DNA of 64,000 bases. Source: Primulina eburnea. Taxonomy: Eukaryota; Streptophyta; Magnoliopsida; Lamiales; Gesneriaceae. Both the position numbers and the translations under genes were made by a program. The stretch spans positions 1 to 64,000 of the forward strand of contig NW_027331706.1 in assembly GCF_022965805.1 (NCBI RefSeq), in the 5' to 3' direction. The notes below the pieces were generated by a model. It was not told where the DNA came from. It did not search any database and saw only the letters and a list, made by a program, of their open reading frames with translations. Shown here piece by piece: positions 34,993 through 46,695 of this stretch (position 1 is its first letter; each line of letters starts with the position of its first letter).

Positions 34993-35225
34993 CTAACCTC
35001 TTCGGAAGCCTCTCTGGGGACAGACTCTAGCAAAGTGTCCTTGTTGTCTGCAGATATGACAAGTACCAGTCACTCCCTGGCATTTTTCTGTGGGATGCCT
35101 TCCACCGCAAGTCTTGCAACACACTCCAGTATACCTCGGGCTAGAACCACTGGAGCTAGAGGAACCAGTCTCCAACTTCTTGAATGACTTCTTTCGAACT
35201 TTCAGCAAATCTTGCTTCCCACTCG
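34993..35225 (-). pseudogene. M3 gag C-terminal fragment (zinc knuckles)
   Basis: Encodes a Ser-rich linker, then CKTCGGRHPTEKC and CHICRQQGHFARVC, two zinc knuckles like those of int2, and ends CPQRGFRRG. It was separated from the rest of gag (43377-44038) by M2, which entered at the TACTG at 35226-35230. Confidence 0.85.
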
Positions 35226-35230
35226 TACTG

Positions 35231-37434
35231 TGTGGGGACCCGGACGCTGATCTGTCTTATTAATCATCTTTGGGATTTAATTATCAATTAAGATAAAACA
35301 GGGTCTAAAAATTTTTCTTTTTAAAATGTAACTGCGGAAGATAATGGAATCTAAACAATATACATCTCTGTATAAAAACTACAGTTCAGTAGAAAGTACA
35401 ATACTGTACAACCTAAGTCTAAGGTTCAATTACTAAATTCAAGTAATAAACCAAGTCTGCTACAAGTCCGGAATCACCACGCTAACTCGTCTTCTCTCAT
35501 CGTCATCTCGACCCTGATCCAGCCCCACCTGTTGTCATGCACACATACAAAACAAGACAACAGCCGGATAACTCCTGTGAGAATAAATCCCAGTATAAAA
35601 CATGGTAAGCATGTATATAAACAAAATAATTTATAAAACATGCTATCATGTATAGAAACAATCTATTCCATAATCTATGAAATTAATCAAATAAGCATGC
35701 AACTCGAATCAGATAAACATGCATATAAACAATCTCAATCTTAATCATAAAACATGCTAACCCAACTGAAAGCAGTAATGATGGGTCCCATGATCTAGGA
35801 GCCACATCCATATAAGTATGCAGTTCTAATCAAATCATGTCTAGACTCGACTCGACTATAACTCTAGGGATCCCGGTGTGAATAAGACGTCACTGTCTGT
35901 CACCTACCCTACCAATCGAGGTGTTGTACGTCTTATTCCTAGACTTCGGCCTGATCTGTATCCACGTCTACAATAGGGGCGGTGATCTTCCCCTAAGCTG
36001 TGATATCGCCGAACGTCTAGAAGTCTGGATGATCTCTCAGACTTTCCTATCTTAATGCATGAATACGAAATCTGTAAACAAGTATAATCATCTTAATGCA
36101 ATGCAACATGATCTGTAAACAAAGCATAACAAGATTTATATACAAGTTCTAGAACAAATCATAATCATATCAAAAGATAAACAATAGGTCTAGTATGTGA
36201 TTTAATTGGGAAAGTCAAATAGGATCTGATTTGAGTTATATCTTCCCAAATATCACATGAATTATACCTTTGTCGTCCCGGTCTGACGAAGACGATGATC
36301 TGTATTCAACTCTGTCCATGTCAAATCTGAAATGACAATATCGAATACGCTGTATCAGTGAATAATTCAATACACAATCTGTTCTGATCAATGCTCAAAT
36401 CAGTATACAATCTGATCAATATTTGAACAAGATACAATCTAATTCATGTCATCGACATAGCAATACAATCTGAATAATTACTGAGTCTGATCAATCTCAA
36501 TCAATACTGAATCTGATCAATATAACTCGACTGATGTTTCGACGGTATAACAATACAATCTGAATAACCCCGTCAATCTGAACATCACAAATATATACTG
36601 AAACTCATAATTTGTGTCAATACAATTCCTACTCTGAATACTAACACAATTTCTAATATAGAATCTCAGTCAATATCTTTCAAAAGTCATAACAATCACA
36701 GAAACAGTCTGTTCTTCAGTCTGACTTCAATTATACGATATCTACGGTAGTAGAAACATCATAACTGAATCACATGCACTTCTAGCAACATCATATTTTC
36801 AAAACATCTCAAAACGTAACAAAACTTACGTCCTTGCGTAGCTCGTAGCTAGAGGAGCACGATACTGCTTTCGGATTCGAATTCTGATACACGGATTCTT
36901 CGAAATCACCAATCAAAAAGGCGTAAGGATTTTCTCTCAATACTTCGACCCTTTTCTGAATTTTTCTGAGAGAAACACGTGCAATCCTCATATATATACT
37001 GCATGCAAAGTCTGAAACGTGGCTTAGTTCTTGCACGGCACGTCGCACCGCGGGTGCGGTCCTTGCTGCACCGCGGGTGCGCTCCATGCAATGTCTATCC
37101 TTACTTTCTCGGCAGCTCAGACCGCGGGTGCACTTCCTACAAGACCGCGGGTGCGGTGTCATCAGCGCGGGTGCGCTCCGTCTATTATCGCGGGTGCGGT
37201 GTGTCTACGGGATTTGTACTTCATTTTCTGCACATGCACCGCGGGTGCGGTCGTGCTAGCACCGCGGGTGCGGTCGTGTAAACTTCTAAATTCTAGTTTC
37301 CTGATCATGTCACACCAGATTTCTCAAATCTTTCTTCCCTCATTGCATGTCATGCATTCTCATATCTTCCGAGTCTGCCGTTAATGAAGATTAATAATCT
37401 TGGTTTAACGATTCTATAATTCTCGGGCATTACA
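35231..37434 (-). repeat. 3' LTR of M2 (2204 bp)
   Basis: TGTGGGGACC to GGGCATTACA on the plus strand. The dyad array is at 37047-37277. A TATA-like run at 36989-36999 lies downstream of it on the element strand. The conserved inverted repeat AATAAGACGT/ACGTCTTATT lies near 35881-35940. Confidence 0.92.
37047..37277. promoter_or_regulatory. ACCGC-GGGT-GCGGT dyad array, M2 3' LTR
   Basis: Eight dyads, several perfect, others with one arm changed (ACCGC...GCGCT) or both arms changed together (AGCGC...GCGCT). The 5' LTR copy is at 42984-43214. The TATA-like run begins about 50 bp away on the element's downstream side. Confidence 0.6.
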
Positions 37435-37449
37435 TTTCTCCCCCTCTTA
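37435..37449 (-). other. Polypurine tract of M2
   Basis: Minus-strand TAAGAGGGGGAGAAA before the 3' LTR. Confidence 0.87.
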
Positions 37450-39892
37450 GATCTGAGTTCGTCCTCGAACTCTCAAATAATCAATTCAGCTGTACAAGAA
37501 GAAATGTATACTAGAGTTCAACTCGAACTCAACTCTCTGATTCCAGTCTGGAATAAAAATTCATGAAGTATCCTATAATAATACTCCTTAAACTAACTCT
37601 GACAGAATCAATCTTGCCATGCTGGTTATACAACATCTGTATAAACCAATTATAATTTATAACAAAACAATACCAGTAATTGTTATCTAGTCTGTTTATT
37701 CCAAATCAAGGACCTATACCATCTTTATCTTCAAATGCCAATCGTCATCATCCGGCGTTGGTGTCTTAAATCTATTCATGCTGAACTATCTGGATAACCC
37801 ATTCTGACGGTCTGTCACTCTGTAAAACCATCTACGAGAGAGTTTATGATATAGTTTATCACAAGTACAACTCCATCAAAATCACAATCTGATATCATCT
37901 TATTCAATATTCTAATCCATCTGCTTATTTCTTTGACATCGATCTATGTCATCTAGTTCTGTTTGTACGTAATCTGGTACAAACTGATAGATATAGATTG
38001 AGAAATCTGTCAATCATACTCATATCATATCAAAATCTAGAGAAAATGGCTGTAATGTCATCACGAAAACCCTAGAAATGTACTCCCATTTCTATTCAGA
38101 AATATACATATTCTGTAACAAATCTTCTGATTTCTATCTTTTTGTCTTCTTCTGTTAGCAATTCAGACTTATCAGTACAATTACTGCCAACATTTCTGTA
38201 CAATTTCTGCCATAACTGATCTAATCTGTTTATATCACAACTGTCTGTTATCCGAGTGAAAATTGAATCCATCACTGTGCATGTCTGACACATTTGTGAT
38301 ATCTGATTCGAACTATTCGGTATAAACAATCCGTTAATAATATAAAATAAAGAAGAAATACCTACCTGGTATTCGGCTCTGATTATAAATATCAATTCTG
38401 TTATACAATTCTGAAACATTCGGATACCACAAGATAATCAATCTTATACACCCACAATTCACATATCGGTTGCTCTAATTGAAACTCTGTTCTGATTATC
38501 GAAATACAATTCTGAGCATTCTGATCACATTTCTGAACTGTTGCAACTCCCAACTGTTTACAATATTCTGTATCAAACATACATGCAAACTACAGTAATA
38601 TCAATCAGATTCGAGATAAAACAGCCTATACAGATCTAGTGAGTTTAATAAAACTCATAAAATAACAATTGCTGGCAATACTGATAATTCTGACTACTGA
38701 TCAATCTTCACATTGCCCAAATTATCTGCCATATTTCATCTGCAAATAGAATATGCTCCCAAACAATATAAGATGTCTCACATACTGATTTAGAGTAATC
38801 ACAATACGCAAGCAGATATAACATAATAAGGGAATAAGAGGATAAGAAAATCTGTAAAACTCAGCAATTCTGACTTTCTGACATTTCTGCTAATTCTGAT
38901 ATATCTGTTACCTGTGTCGTTTACAGTCACTGATTTCTGTCTCAACAGTGCAAATAAATCGGTATACAAACTGCAGATATTACATATTCTGAATACAATC
39001 TGTTTCAATTATGATTCATACCTGACTAATTTCTGTATACAATAATCACGGTTCTCTGAATATTCAATAAATCTTCAAATATTCCGTTTAATCAATCAGA
39101 TGCTGTTAACATATCAAAATCTCATAGATACAACAAACATAGAATCATCAGAACATCTCTGAATATACTAAAACATGCCAAAGAGCCACACAAAATCGGA
39201 TGTAACTCCTGGTCGATATTCTTCTACTGATCTTTCAATTCATTCTGTATCATTCTATACATTCAGTATTATTTTGTACTAAATTCTAAAACAACAATCA
39301 GTATCTGATCTAAATTCACTTCTGAAATCTATCTTTCTGATATAACAAACAATCTGAAATCTCTTCTGGCTAATGTCTGCCAACTCATACATCATTGACA
39401 TATCTGTCAATGTTAGGCTCGATCTCAGTAGGTCTACTGAATACATAGGGATGCAATCTGCTCTTTTCTGTATTAATCGAGTCCTATACAATACCGATAT
39501 CAAAGGAATTCTAAATTTAGAATCCTTATCGTGGTTTCTCCACTGATCAATCATTTCTGGTCTGAATCTTACCCTTTCTGGAAAAATTTTACAATATGTC
39601 TGTACTTGTTCAGCATATACATATCAATAATGCGATTAAATCAGATCATCAACAACACAAATACAGCACAATCTACTCAACTCATTCTTATCTTACCGTA
39701 GTATATATATATCATAAAAATCTTAGATATCATCATTTTCCTCAACCATCAAGGAAAATAATACTACAGTACAACAAACCCAATAGGTACAGCATATCTC
39801 CATGCTAATCAATCATAGATACTCATAAAAATGCATTAGTACATATCAATACATATGCAATATAATCATAAAAGAATAGTACCTATGACGTG
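37450..39892 (-). pseudogene. M2 pol debris
   Basis: The minus strand at 39279-39554 keeps the protease-RT linker (KFRIPLISVLYRTRLIQK, YSVDLLRSSLTLTD), homologous to [17 protein letters not shown] of int2. The frame at 38096-38419 keeps a loose match to the integrase zinc region. The protease active site, RT palm, RNase H and integrase core are missing. The region is about 2.4 kb against about 3.4 kb expected, so it is both deleted and mutated. A parallel copy exists in M3, with matching rearrangements. Confidence 0.7.
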
Positions 39893-39936
39893 TTCTGAGT
39901 CTGTTCTTCTGTCATTACCACCAATGACTCTGCTCC

Positions 39937-40835
39937 CTAACCTCTTCGGAAGCCTCTCTGGGGACAAACTTTAGCAAAATGCCCCAGCTGTTTACAGATA
40001 TTGCATCTACCCAGCACTCCTTTGCATTGCTCTGAGGAATGTCTCCCTCCGCAATTCCTACAATAGTCATCGATATGGCTTGAATTGGAACTACTTGACC
40101 TAGAGGAACCACTTCCTGACTTCTTAAATGGCTTCTTTTGAACTTTCAGCAAATCTTGTTTTCCACTCGTACTGCCTCGATCGAATCGAAAAGGGGATTG
40201 CTGGGTTTGGGATGGCTTCATGCACAACCTCCCTAGCTGTCTAGTCAGACTCGCCTCAGCTCTCTTTGCCCTACTCAGGATGTCAGCAAAATGGTAAGGT
40301 CGTTGCAAATTCATAAATGCAACTACCTCCGAATTCAGTCCTCTGATGAACTGATTCACTACAGCTTCATCATTTCCAGCTATTTGAGGAGCAAAACGCA
40401 GTAAAATCGAGAATTTAGCAGCATATTGATCAATATTCAGGTGCACTTGACTCAAATTTTCAAACTCTAATTTCTTGTACTCTCGGTACGATACTGGGAA
40501 AAATCTTCGATAAAATTCAGTTCTGAATATTTCCCACGAAATCACTGTACTTCTCTGTTCCCACATTCTTCTACTGGTAATCCACCAACTCCTGGTGGCT
40601 TCTCGTAACTGATAAGGCACCATTTTAACCCTCTGTTCATCTGTACAATCAAGTAAATCAAACAAGATTTCTATATCATCAAACCAGTTCTGACAGTCTT
40701 CAGATGTCTCGATACCACTCAGGGTCGGCGGCTGTAATAACTCAAATTCTTTCATCTTTTCTTCTAGCTGAGCTTCTGATGCATCTAGCTGTTCAGACGA
40801 AGTACTGCCTTTTCTGAAATTCTTCGAGGCGGTAT
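39937..40835 (-). pseudogene. M2 gag, nearly full length, without its ATG
   Basis: The frame covers capsid (DDIEILFDLLDCTDEQ, FRTEFYRRFFPVSYRE, HLNIDQYAAKFSILLRFAPQ, NQFIRGLNSEVVAF) and two zinc knuckles (CRNCGGRHSSEQC, CNICKQLGHFAKVC), and ends CPQRGFRRG. It aligns throughout with int2 gag. The codon matching the int2 start is ATA (40835-40833) and a small indel shifts the first dozen codons, so the open frame extends upstream in a different phase. An internal ATG (KMKEFELLQ) could start a slightly shorter protein. ATA at this place is shared with M3 and E7. Confidence 0.82.
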
Positions 40836-41150
40836 ATCTGAATATCAAACAAATTAATACACAATCTGTATAATCTGTCTCAGCCCTCCTCTAATCATAT
40901 ACCTCTGATTCAGACTCGGTTCTGATTCAGTCTTGGTAATTACATGTTGTAGTCAACTCAGATAACAAACAACATGTAATAGGGAAAGCAATAAATCATG
41001 CTAGCACACACAATGTAAGTCAACATTGAAATAATTTTCATGCTAGCAATCACATGCAAGGAAAGAAAATTCAATCTACCCCGCTCATTCTCTCTTATCT
41101 CAGTCTAAAGAATCTATTAACTCTGACTATCTCAATCTAAAGGATCTATC

Positions 41151-41162
41151 GCTCTGATACCA
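41151..41162 (-). other. Primer-binding site of M2
   Basis: Minus-strand TGGTATCAGAGC, separated from the 5' LTR by ACAGG. Confidence 0.92.
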
Positions 41163-41167
41163 CCTGT

Positions 41168-43371
41168 TGTGGGGACCCGGACGCTGATCTGTCTTATTTA
41201 TCATCTTTGGGATTTAATTATCAATTAAGATAAAACAGGGTCTAAAAATTTTTCTTTTTAAAATGTAACTGCGGAAGATAATGGAATCTAAACAATATGC
41301 ATCTCTGTATAAAAACTACAGTTCAGTAGAAAGTACAATACTGTACAACCTAAGTCTAAGGTTCAATTACTAAATTCAAGTAATAAACCAAGTCTGCTAC
41401 AAGTCCGGAATCACCACGCTAACTCGTCTTCTATCATCGTCATCTCGACCCTGATCCAGCCCCACCTGTTGTCATGCACACATACAAAACAAGACAACAG
41501 CCGGATAACTCCGGTGAGAATAAATCCCAGTATAAAACATGGTAAGCATGTATATAAACAAAATAATTTATAAAACATGCTATCATGTATAGAAACAATC
41601 TATTCCATAATATATGAAATTAATCAAATAAGCATGCAACTCGAATCAGATAAACATGCATAAAAACAATCTCAATCTTAATCATAAAACATGCTAACCC
41701 AACTGAAAGCAGTAATGACGGGTCCCATGATCTGGGAGCCACATCCATATAAGTATGCAGTTCTAATCAAATCATGTCTAGACTCAACTCGACTATAACT
41801 CTAGGGATCCCGGTGTGAATAAGACGTCACTGTCTGTCACCTACCCTACCAATCGAGGTGTTGTACGTCTTATTCCTAGACTTCGGCCTGATCTGTATCC
41901 ACGTCTACAATAGGGGCGGTGATCTTCCCCTAAGCTGTGATATCGCCGAACGTCTAGAAGTCTGGATGATCTCTCAGACTTTCCTATCTTAATGCATGAA
42001 TACGAAATTTGTAAACAAGTATAATCATCTTAATGCAATGCAACATGATCTGTAAACAAAGCATAACAAGATTTATATACAAGTTCTAGAACAAATCATA
42101 ATCATATCAAAAGATAAACAATAGGTCTAGTATGTGATTTAATTGGGAAAGTCAAATAGGATCTGATTTGAGTTATATCTTCCCAAATATCACATGAATT
42201 ATACCTTTGTTGTCCCGGTCTGACGAAGACGATGATCTGTATTCAACTCTGTCCATGTCAAATCTGAAATGACAATATCGAATACGTTGTATCAGTGAAT
42301 AATTCAATACACAATCTGTTCTGATCAATACTCAAATCAGTATACAATCTGATCAATATTTGAACAAGATACAATCTAATTAATGTCAACGACATAGCAA
42401 TACAATCTGAATAATTACTGAGTCTGATCAATCTCAATCAATACTGAATCTGATCAATATAACTCGACTGATGTTTCGACAGAATAACAATACAATCTGA
42501 ATAACCCCGTCAATCTGAACATCACAAATAAATACTGAAACTCATAATTTGTGTCAATACAATTCCTACTCTGAATACTAATACAATTTCTAATATAGAA
42601 TCTCAGTCAATATCTTTCAAAAGTCATAACAATTACAGAAACAGTCTGTTCTTCAGTCTGACTTCAATTATACGATATCTACGGTAGTAGAAACATCATA
42701 ACTGAATCACATGCACTTCTTGCAACATCATATTTTCAAAACATCTCAAAACGTAACAAAACTTACGTCCTTGCGTAGCTCGTACCTAGAGGAGCACGAT
42801 ACTGCTTTCGGATTCGAATTCTGATACACGGATTCTTCGAAATCACCAATCAAAAAGGCGTAAGGATTTTCTCTCAATACTTCGACCCTTTTCTGAATTT
42901 TTCTGAGAGAAACACGTGCAATCCTCATATATCTACTGCATGCAAAGTCTGAAACATGGCTTAGTTCTTGCGCGGCACGTCGCACCGCGGGTGCGGTCCT
43001 TGCTGCACCGCGGGTGCGCTCCATGCAATGTCTATCCTTACTTTCTCGGCAGCTCAGACCGCGGGTGCACTTCCTACAAGACCGCGGGTGCGGTGTCATC
43101 AGCGCGGGTGCGCTCCGTCTAATACCGCGGGTGCAGTGTGTCTACGGGATTTGTACTTCATTTTCTGCACATGCACCGCGGGTGCGGTCGTGCTAGCACC
43201 GCGGGTGCGGTCGTGTAAACTTCTAAATTCTAGTTTCCTGATCATGTCACACCTGATTTCTCAAATCTTTCTTCCCTCATTGCATGTCATGCATTCTCAT
43301 ATCTTCCGAGTCTGCCATTAATGAAAATTAATAATCTTGGTTTAACGATTCTATAATTCTCGGGCATTACA
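41168..43371 (-). repeat. 5' LTR of M2 (2204 bp)
   Basis: Same length and ends as the 3' LTR, with scattered single-base differences. The dyad array is at 42984-43214. Followed by TACAG, the second TSD copy, and M3 gag. Confidence 0.92.
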
Positions 43372-43376
43372 TACAG

Positions 43377-44038
43377 CCTTGATCATATCGGAGAGGGGAT
43401 TGCTGTGTCTGGGGTTGCTTCACACACAACCTTGTCAATTGTCTCATCAGACTCGCCTCCGCTCTCTTCGCTTTACTCAAGACATCAGCAAAGTGATAAG
43501 GTCGCTGTAGATTCATGAATGCAACTATCTCCGAATTCAATCCTCTGATGAATTGATTCACTACAGCTTCATCATCCCTAGCCATATGAGGAGCAAAACG
43601 CAACAGAGTAGAGAATTTAGCAGCATAATCATCAATATTCAATTGACCTTGACTTAAATTCTCAAATTCTGCTTTCTTGTCCTCTCGGTACGAGGCGGAG
43701 AAAAATCTTTGATAAAATTCAGTCTTGAAAACTTCCCACGTGATCACAGTACCACGTAGTGCTAATACTCCTTTGATTGTAATCCACCAACTTCTAGCAG
43801 CCTCTCGTAATTGGTGAAATACCAATTTAACTCTCTGGTCATCTGTACAATCTAGTAGATCAAAAAATACCTCTATGTCATCAACCCAGTTCTGACACTT
43901 TTCAGACGTCTCTGTACCACTCAGAATCGGCGGCTGAAATAACTGAAATTCTGCCAACTTTACTTCCATCTTAGTTTCTGATGCATCTATCTGATCTGAC
44001 GAAGTACTACCTCTCTCTGGAATTCTCCGAGGCGGTAT
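43377..44038 (-). pseudogene. M3 gag N-terminal and capsid part
   Basis: From ATA at 44038-44036 (where int2 has ATG) the frame reads IPPRRIPERGSTSSDQ, then capsid ([71 protein letters not shown]) up to the M2 insertion. It joins in frame with the zinc-knuckle fragment at 34993-35225. The first in-frame ATG is at 43969. Apart from the start codon and the insertion I see no stop. Confidence 0.82.
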
Positions 44039-44383
44039 ATCTGAATATCAAACGAATCAATACACAATCTGTATAATCTGTCTCAGCCCTCCTCTGATCA
44101 TATACCACTGATTCAGACTCGGTTCTGATTCAGTCTTGGTAATTACATATTGTAGTCAACTCAGATAATAAACAACATGTAATAAAGAAAGCAATAAATC
44201 ATGCTAGCACACACAATGTAGTCAACATTGAAATAAATCTCATGCTAGCAATCACATGCAAGGAAAGAAAATTCAATCTACCCCGCTCATTCTCTTCTAT
44301 CTCCGTCTAAAGATCTACCAACTCTGACTATCTCAATCTAAAGGATCTATGGCTCTGATAATCTAAGTCTAAAGGAACTATCA

Positions 44384-44395
44384 GCTCTGATACCA
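44384..44395 (-). other. Primer-binding site of M3, with a partial duplicate
   Basis: Minus-strand TGGTATCAGAGC with the usual ACAGG spacer. About 37 bases inward (44352-44360) is a second GCTCTGATA, part of a short tandem duplication of the PBS region not present in M2. Confidence 0.88.
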
Positions 44396-45301
44396 CCTGT
44401 TGTGGGGACCCGGACGCTGATCTGTCTTATTAATCATCTTTGGGATTTAATTATCAATTAAGATAAAACAGGGTCTAAAAATTTTTCTTTTTAAAATGTA
44501 ACTGCGGAAGGTAATGGAATCTAAACAATATACATCTCTGTATAGAAACTACAGTTCAGTAGAAAAGTACAATAATGCACAACCTAAGTCTAGGGTTCAA
44601 TTACTAAATTCAAGTAATAAACCAGGTATGCTACAAGTCCGGAATCACCACGCTAACTCGTCTTCTCTCATCGTCATCTCGACCCTGATCCAGCCCCACC
44701 TGTTGTCATGCACACATACAAAACAAGACAACAGCCGGATAACTCCGGTGAGAATAAATCCCAGTATAAAACATGGTAAGCATGTATATAAACAAACTAA
44801 TTTATAAAACATGCTATCATGTATAGAAACAATCTATTTCGTAATCTATGAAATTAATAAAATAAGCATGCAACTCAAATCAAATAAACATGCATATAAA
44901 CAAGCTTAATCATAAAACATGCTACCCCAACTGAAAGCAGTAATGATGGGTCCCATGATCTAGGAGCCACATCCCTATAAGCATGCAGTTCTAATCAAAT
45001 CATGTCTAGACTTGACTTGATCTATAACTCTAGGGATCCCGGTGTGAATAAGACGTCACTGGCTGTCACCTACCCTACCAATCGAGGTGTTGTACGTCTT
45101 ATTCCTAGACTTCGGCCTGATCTGTATCCGCATCTACAAAGGGGCGGTGATCTTCCCCTAAGCTGAGATATCGCCTGTAAGGCTCGAGATTATTAGTCTT
45201 CATTGACGTACGACTCGGAAGATATGAGAATGCATGTCATAAGATGAAAGTATAAACTATTGCATGAATTATGGAATTTTGAGCAAGCATGGCCGAAGCC
45301 A

Positions 45302-45533
45302 TACCGCACCCGCGGTACTTGTAGACACCGCACCTGCGGTGCATAGACAGTAAGTTGGCCAAAATTTCCGTAGCATCACCGCACCCGTGGTGCAGCAAGA
45401 CCGCACCCGCGGTATCAAGACCGCACCCGCGGTGTTGTAAAGACCGCACCCGCGGTCTACATTTTAGGAAAATGAAATTGTGGCCGAGAGCGTAGCGCAC
45501 CCGCGGTGCTAACATGACCGCACCCGCGGTGCT
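45302..45533. promoter_or_regulatory. ACCGC-ACCC-GCGGT dyad array, E5
   Basis: Eight copies, read here as the complement of the form seen in minus-strand LTRs, so orientation relative to transcription is conserved. The array ends about 47 bp upstream of the TATA-like run. Confidence 0.62.
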
Positions 45534-46695
45534 GCATGCGAGAAGTCCACCTTTTCTTCTTAACGTGACACATGGCATGGTATATATATAGAATGGTGCT
45601 GATTCGTGTTTCTTCACTTCCAGCACAGAGAACCGAGACTCTCTCTAGGAATCCTCAAGTTTTCTTCAAGGTTTGAGGTAAGATATCTCATGATTTATCC
45701 ATTCTATTTGTATTCCGAGCTTAGATTATTGTTCCTCGCATCGACGGCTACAAGGTGATGTAAGTTTTATGTAATTCTAACATGTCTCGAATCATAGATG
45801 TTGGAGAAATTGTAATATGTTAGTTATATTGGATTCTTGGCATAGTGAGCATCGTATATTCACTATCGGGTTGAATATCGGATGTCATGCGCAATTGTTA
45901 CGATTTTCCAGCATATATTGGCATGAGATTATGCAGATTGTGTGATCTTGTCATAGATATTATGATGATTATGAGTTGAGAATTGCATAATGTTGATATA
46001 TGATGAGATTTGGATAGACCGGTATTGATAAATCATGTCATTATGCCGTCCGACTGTACCAAGATCACATATAGAATTAGATAGGTATTGAATTGAGTTG
46101 GGAATTGATATTGTATGTCTCTACATTGCCATTTCAGATTTGGAGTGACAGAGTTTATATCCCGACTTCGAGACTTCGATTTAATTCAACAAGAAAGGTA
46201 TAAACCATGTTGTTTGGGAAGCCACAACTCAAATAAGATATTATTTGAGTTTCCCAAATCAAAATCACATACTAGAATTGGTTGTATTTAATTGTAACAT
46301 GTTATGACTTGTTTATAGAATTATATTCAAATCTTGTTACATGATTTTGCTTTGATTATAGAATTGTATTCAAGCATGTAAGATTATTATGATATTCAGA
46401 TACGAATACGAGCATGCTTTGTTACAGGTTGATAATCATTGCATTTAAGATAGGAGAGTCGTTGACAGCCATTGTCAACTATCTAGATGTTCGGTGTATC
46501 TCAGCTTAGGAGCAGCCTTGACTCCTATTGTAGTCGTTGATACAGCTCAGACCGAAGTCTAGGAATAAGACGTACAGTCACCCCGAGTGGGAGGGTAGGT
46601 GGCAGCCATTGACGTCTTATTCACACCGGAATCCCTAGAGTTCTAGTCGAGTCGAGTCCAGACATGGTTTGATTTGCATTGCATTGCATATAGAA

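Larger units (their letters stand above)
35231..43371 (-). mobile_element. M2, non-autonomous gypsy element inside M3 gag
   Basis: It has two 2204-bp LTRs (35231-37434 and 41168-43371), an internal region of 3733 bp, a PBS, a polypurine tract and a near-complete gag, but only pol debris. Flanks are TACTG (35226-35230) and TACAG (43372-43376), a 5-bp TSD with one change. M3 gag is continuous across it. LTR divergence is low (I counted roughly 28 differences), much less than the decay of pol. Confidence 0.92.

Noticed and set aside
36809..37384. Cys/Gly/Arg-rich frames over the ACCGC dyads (also at 42746-43321, 55426-55737, 61368-61718)
   Set aside because: They are translations of GC-rich dyads on both strands and lie in the U3 promoter region.
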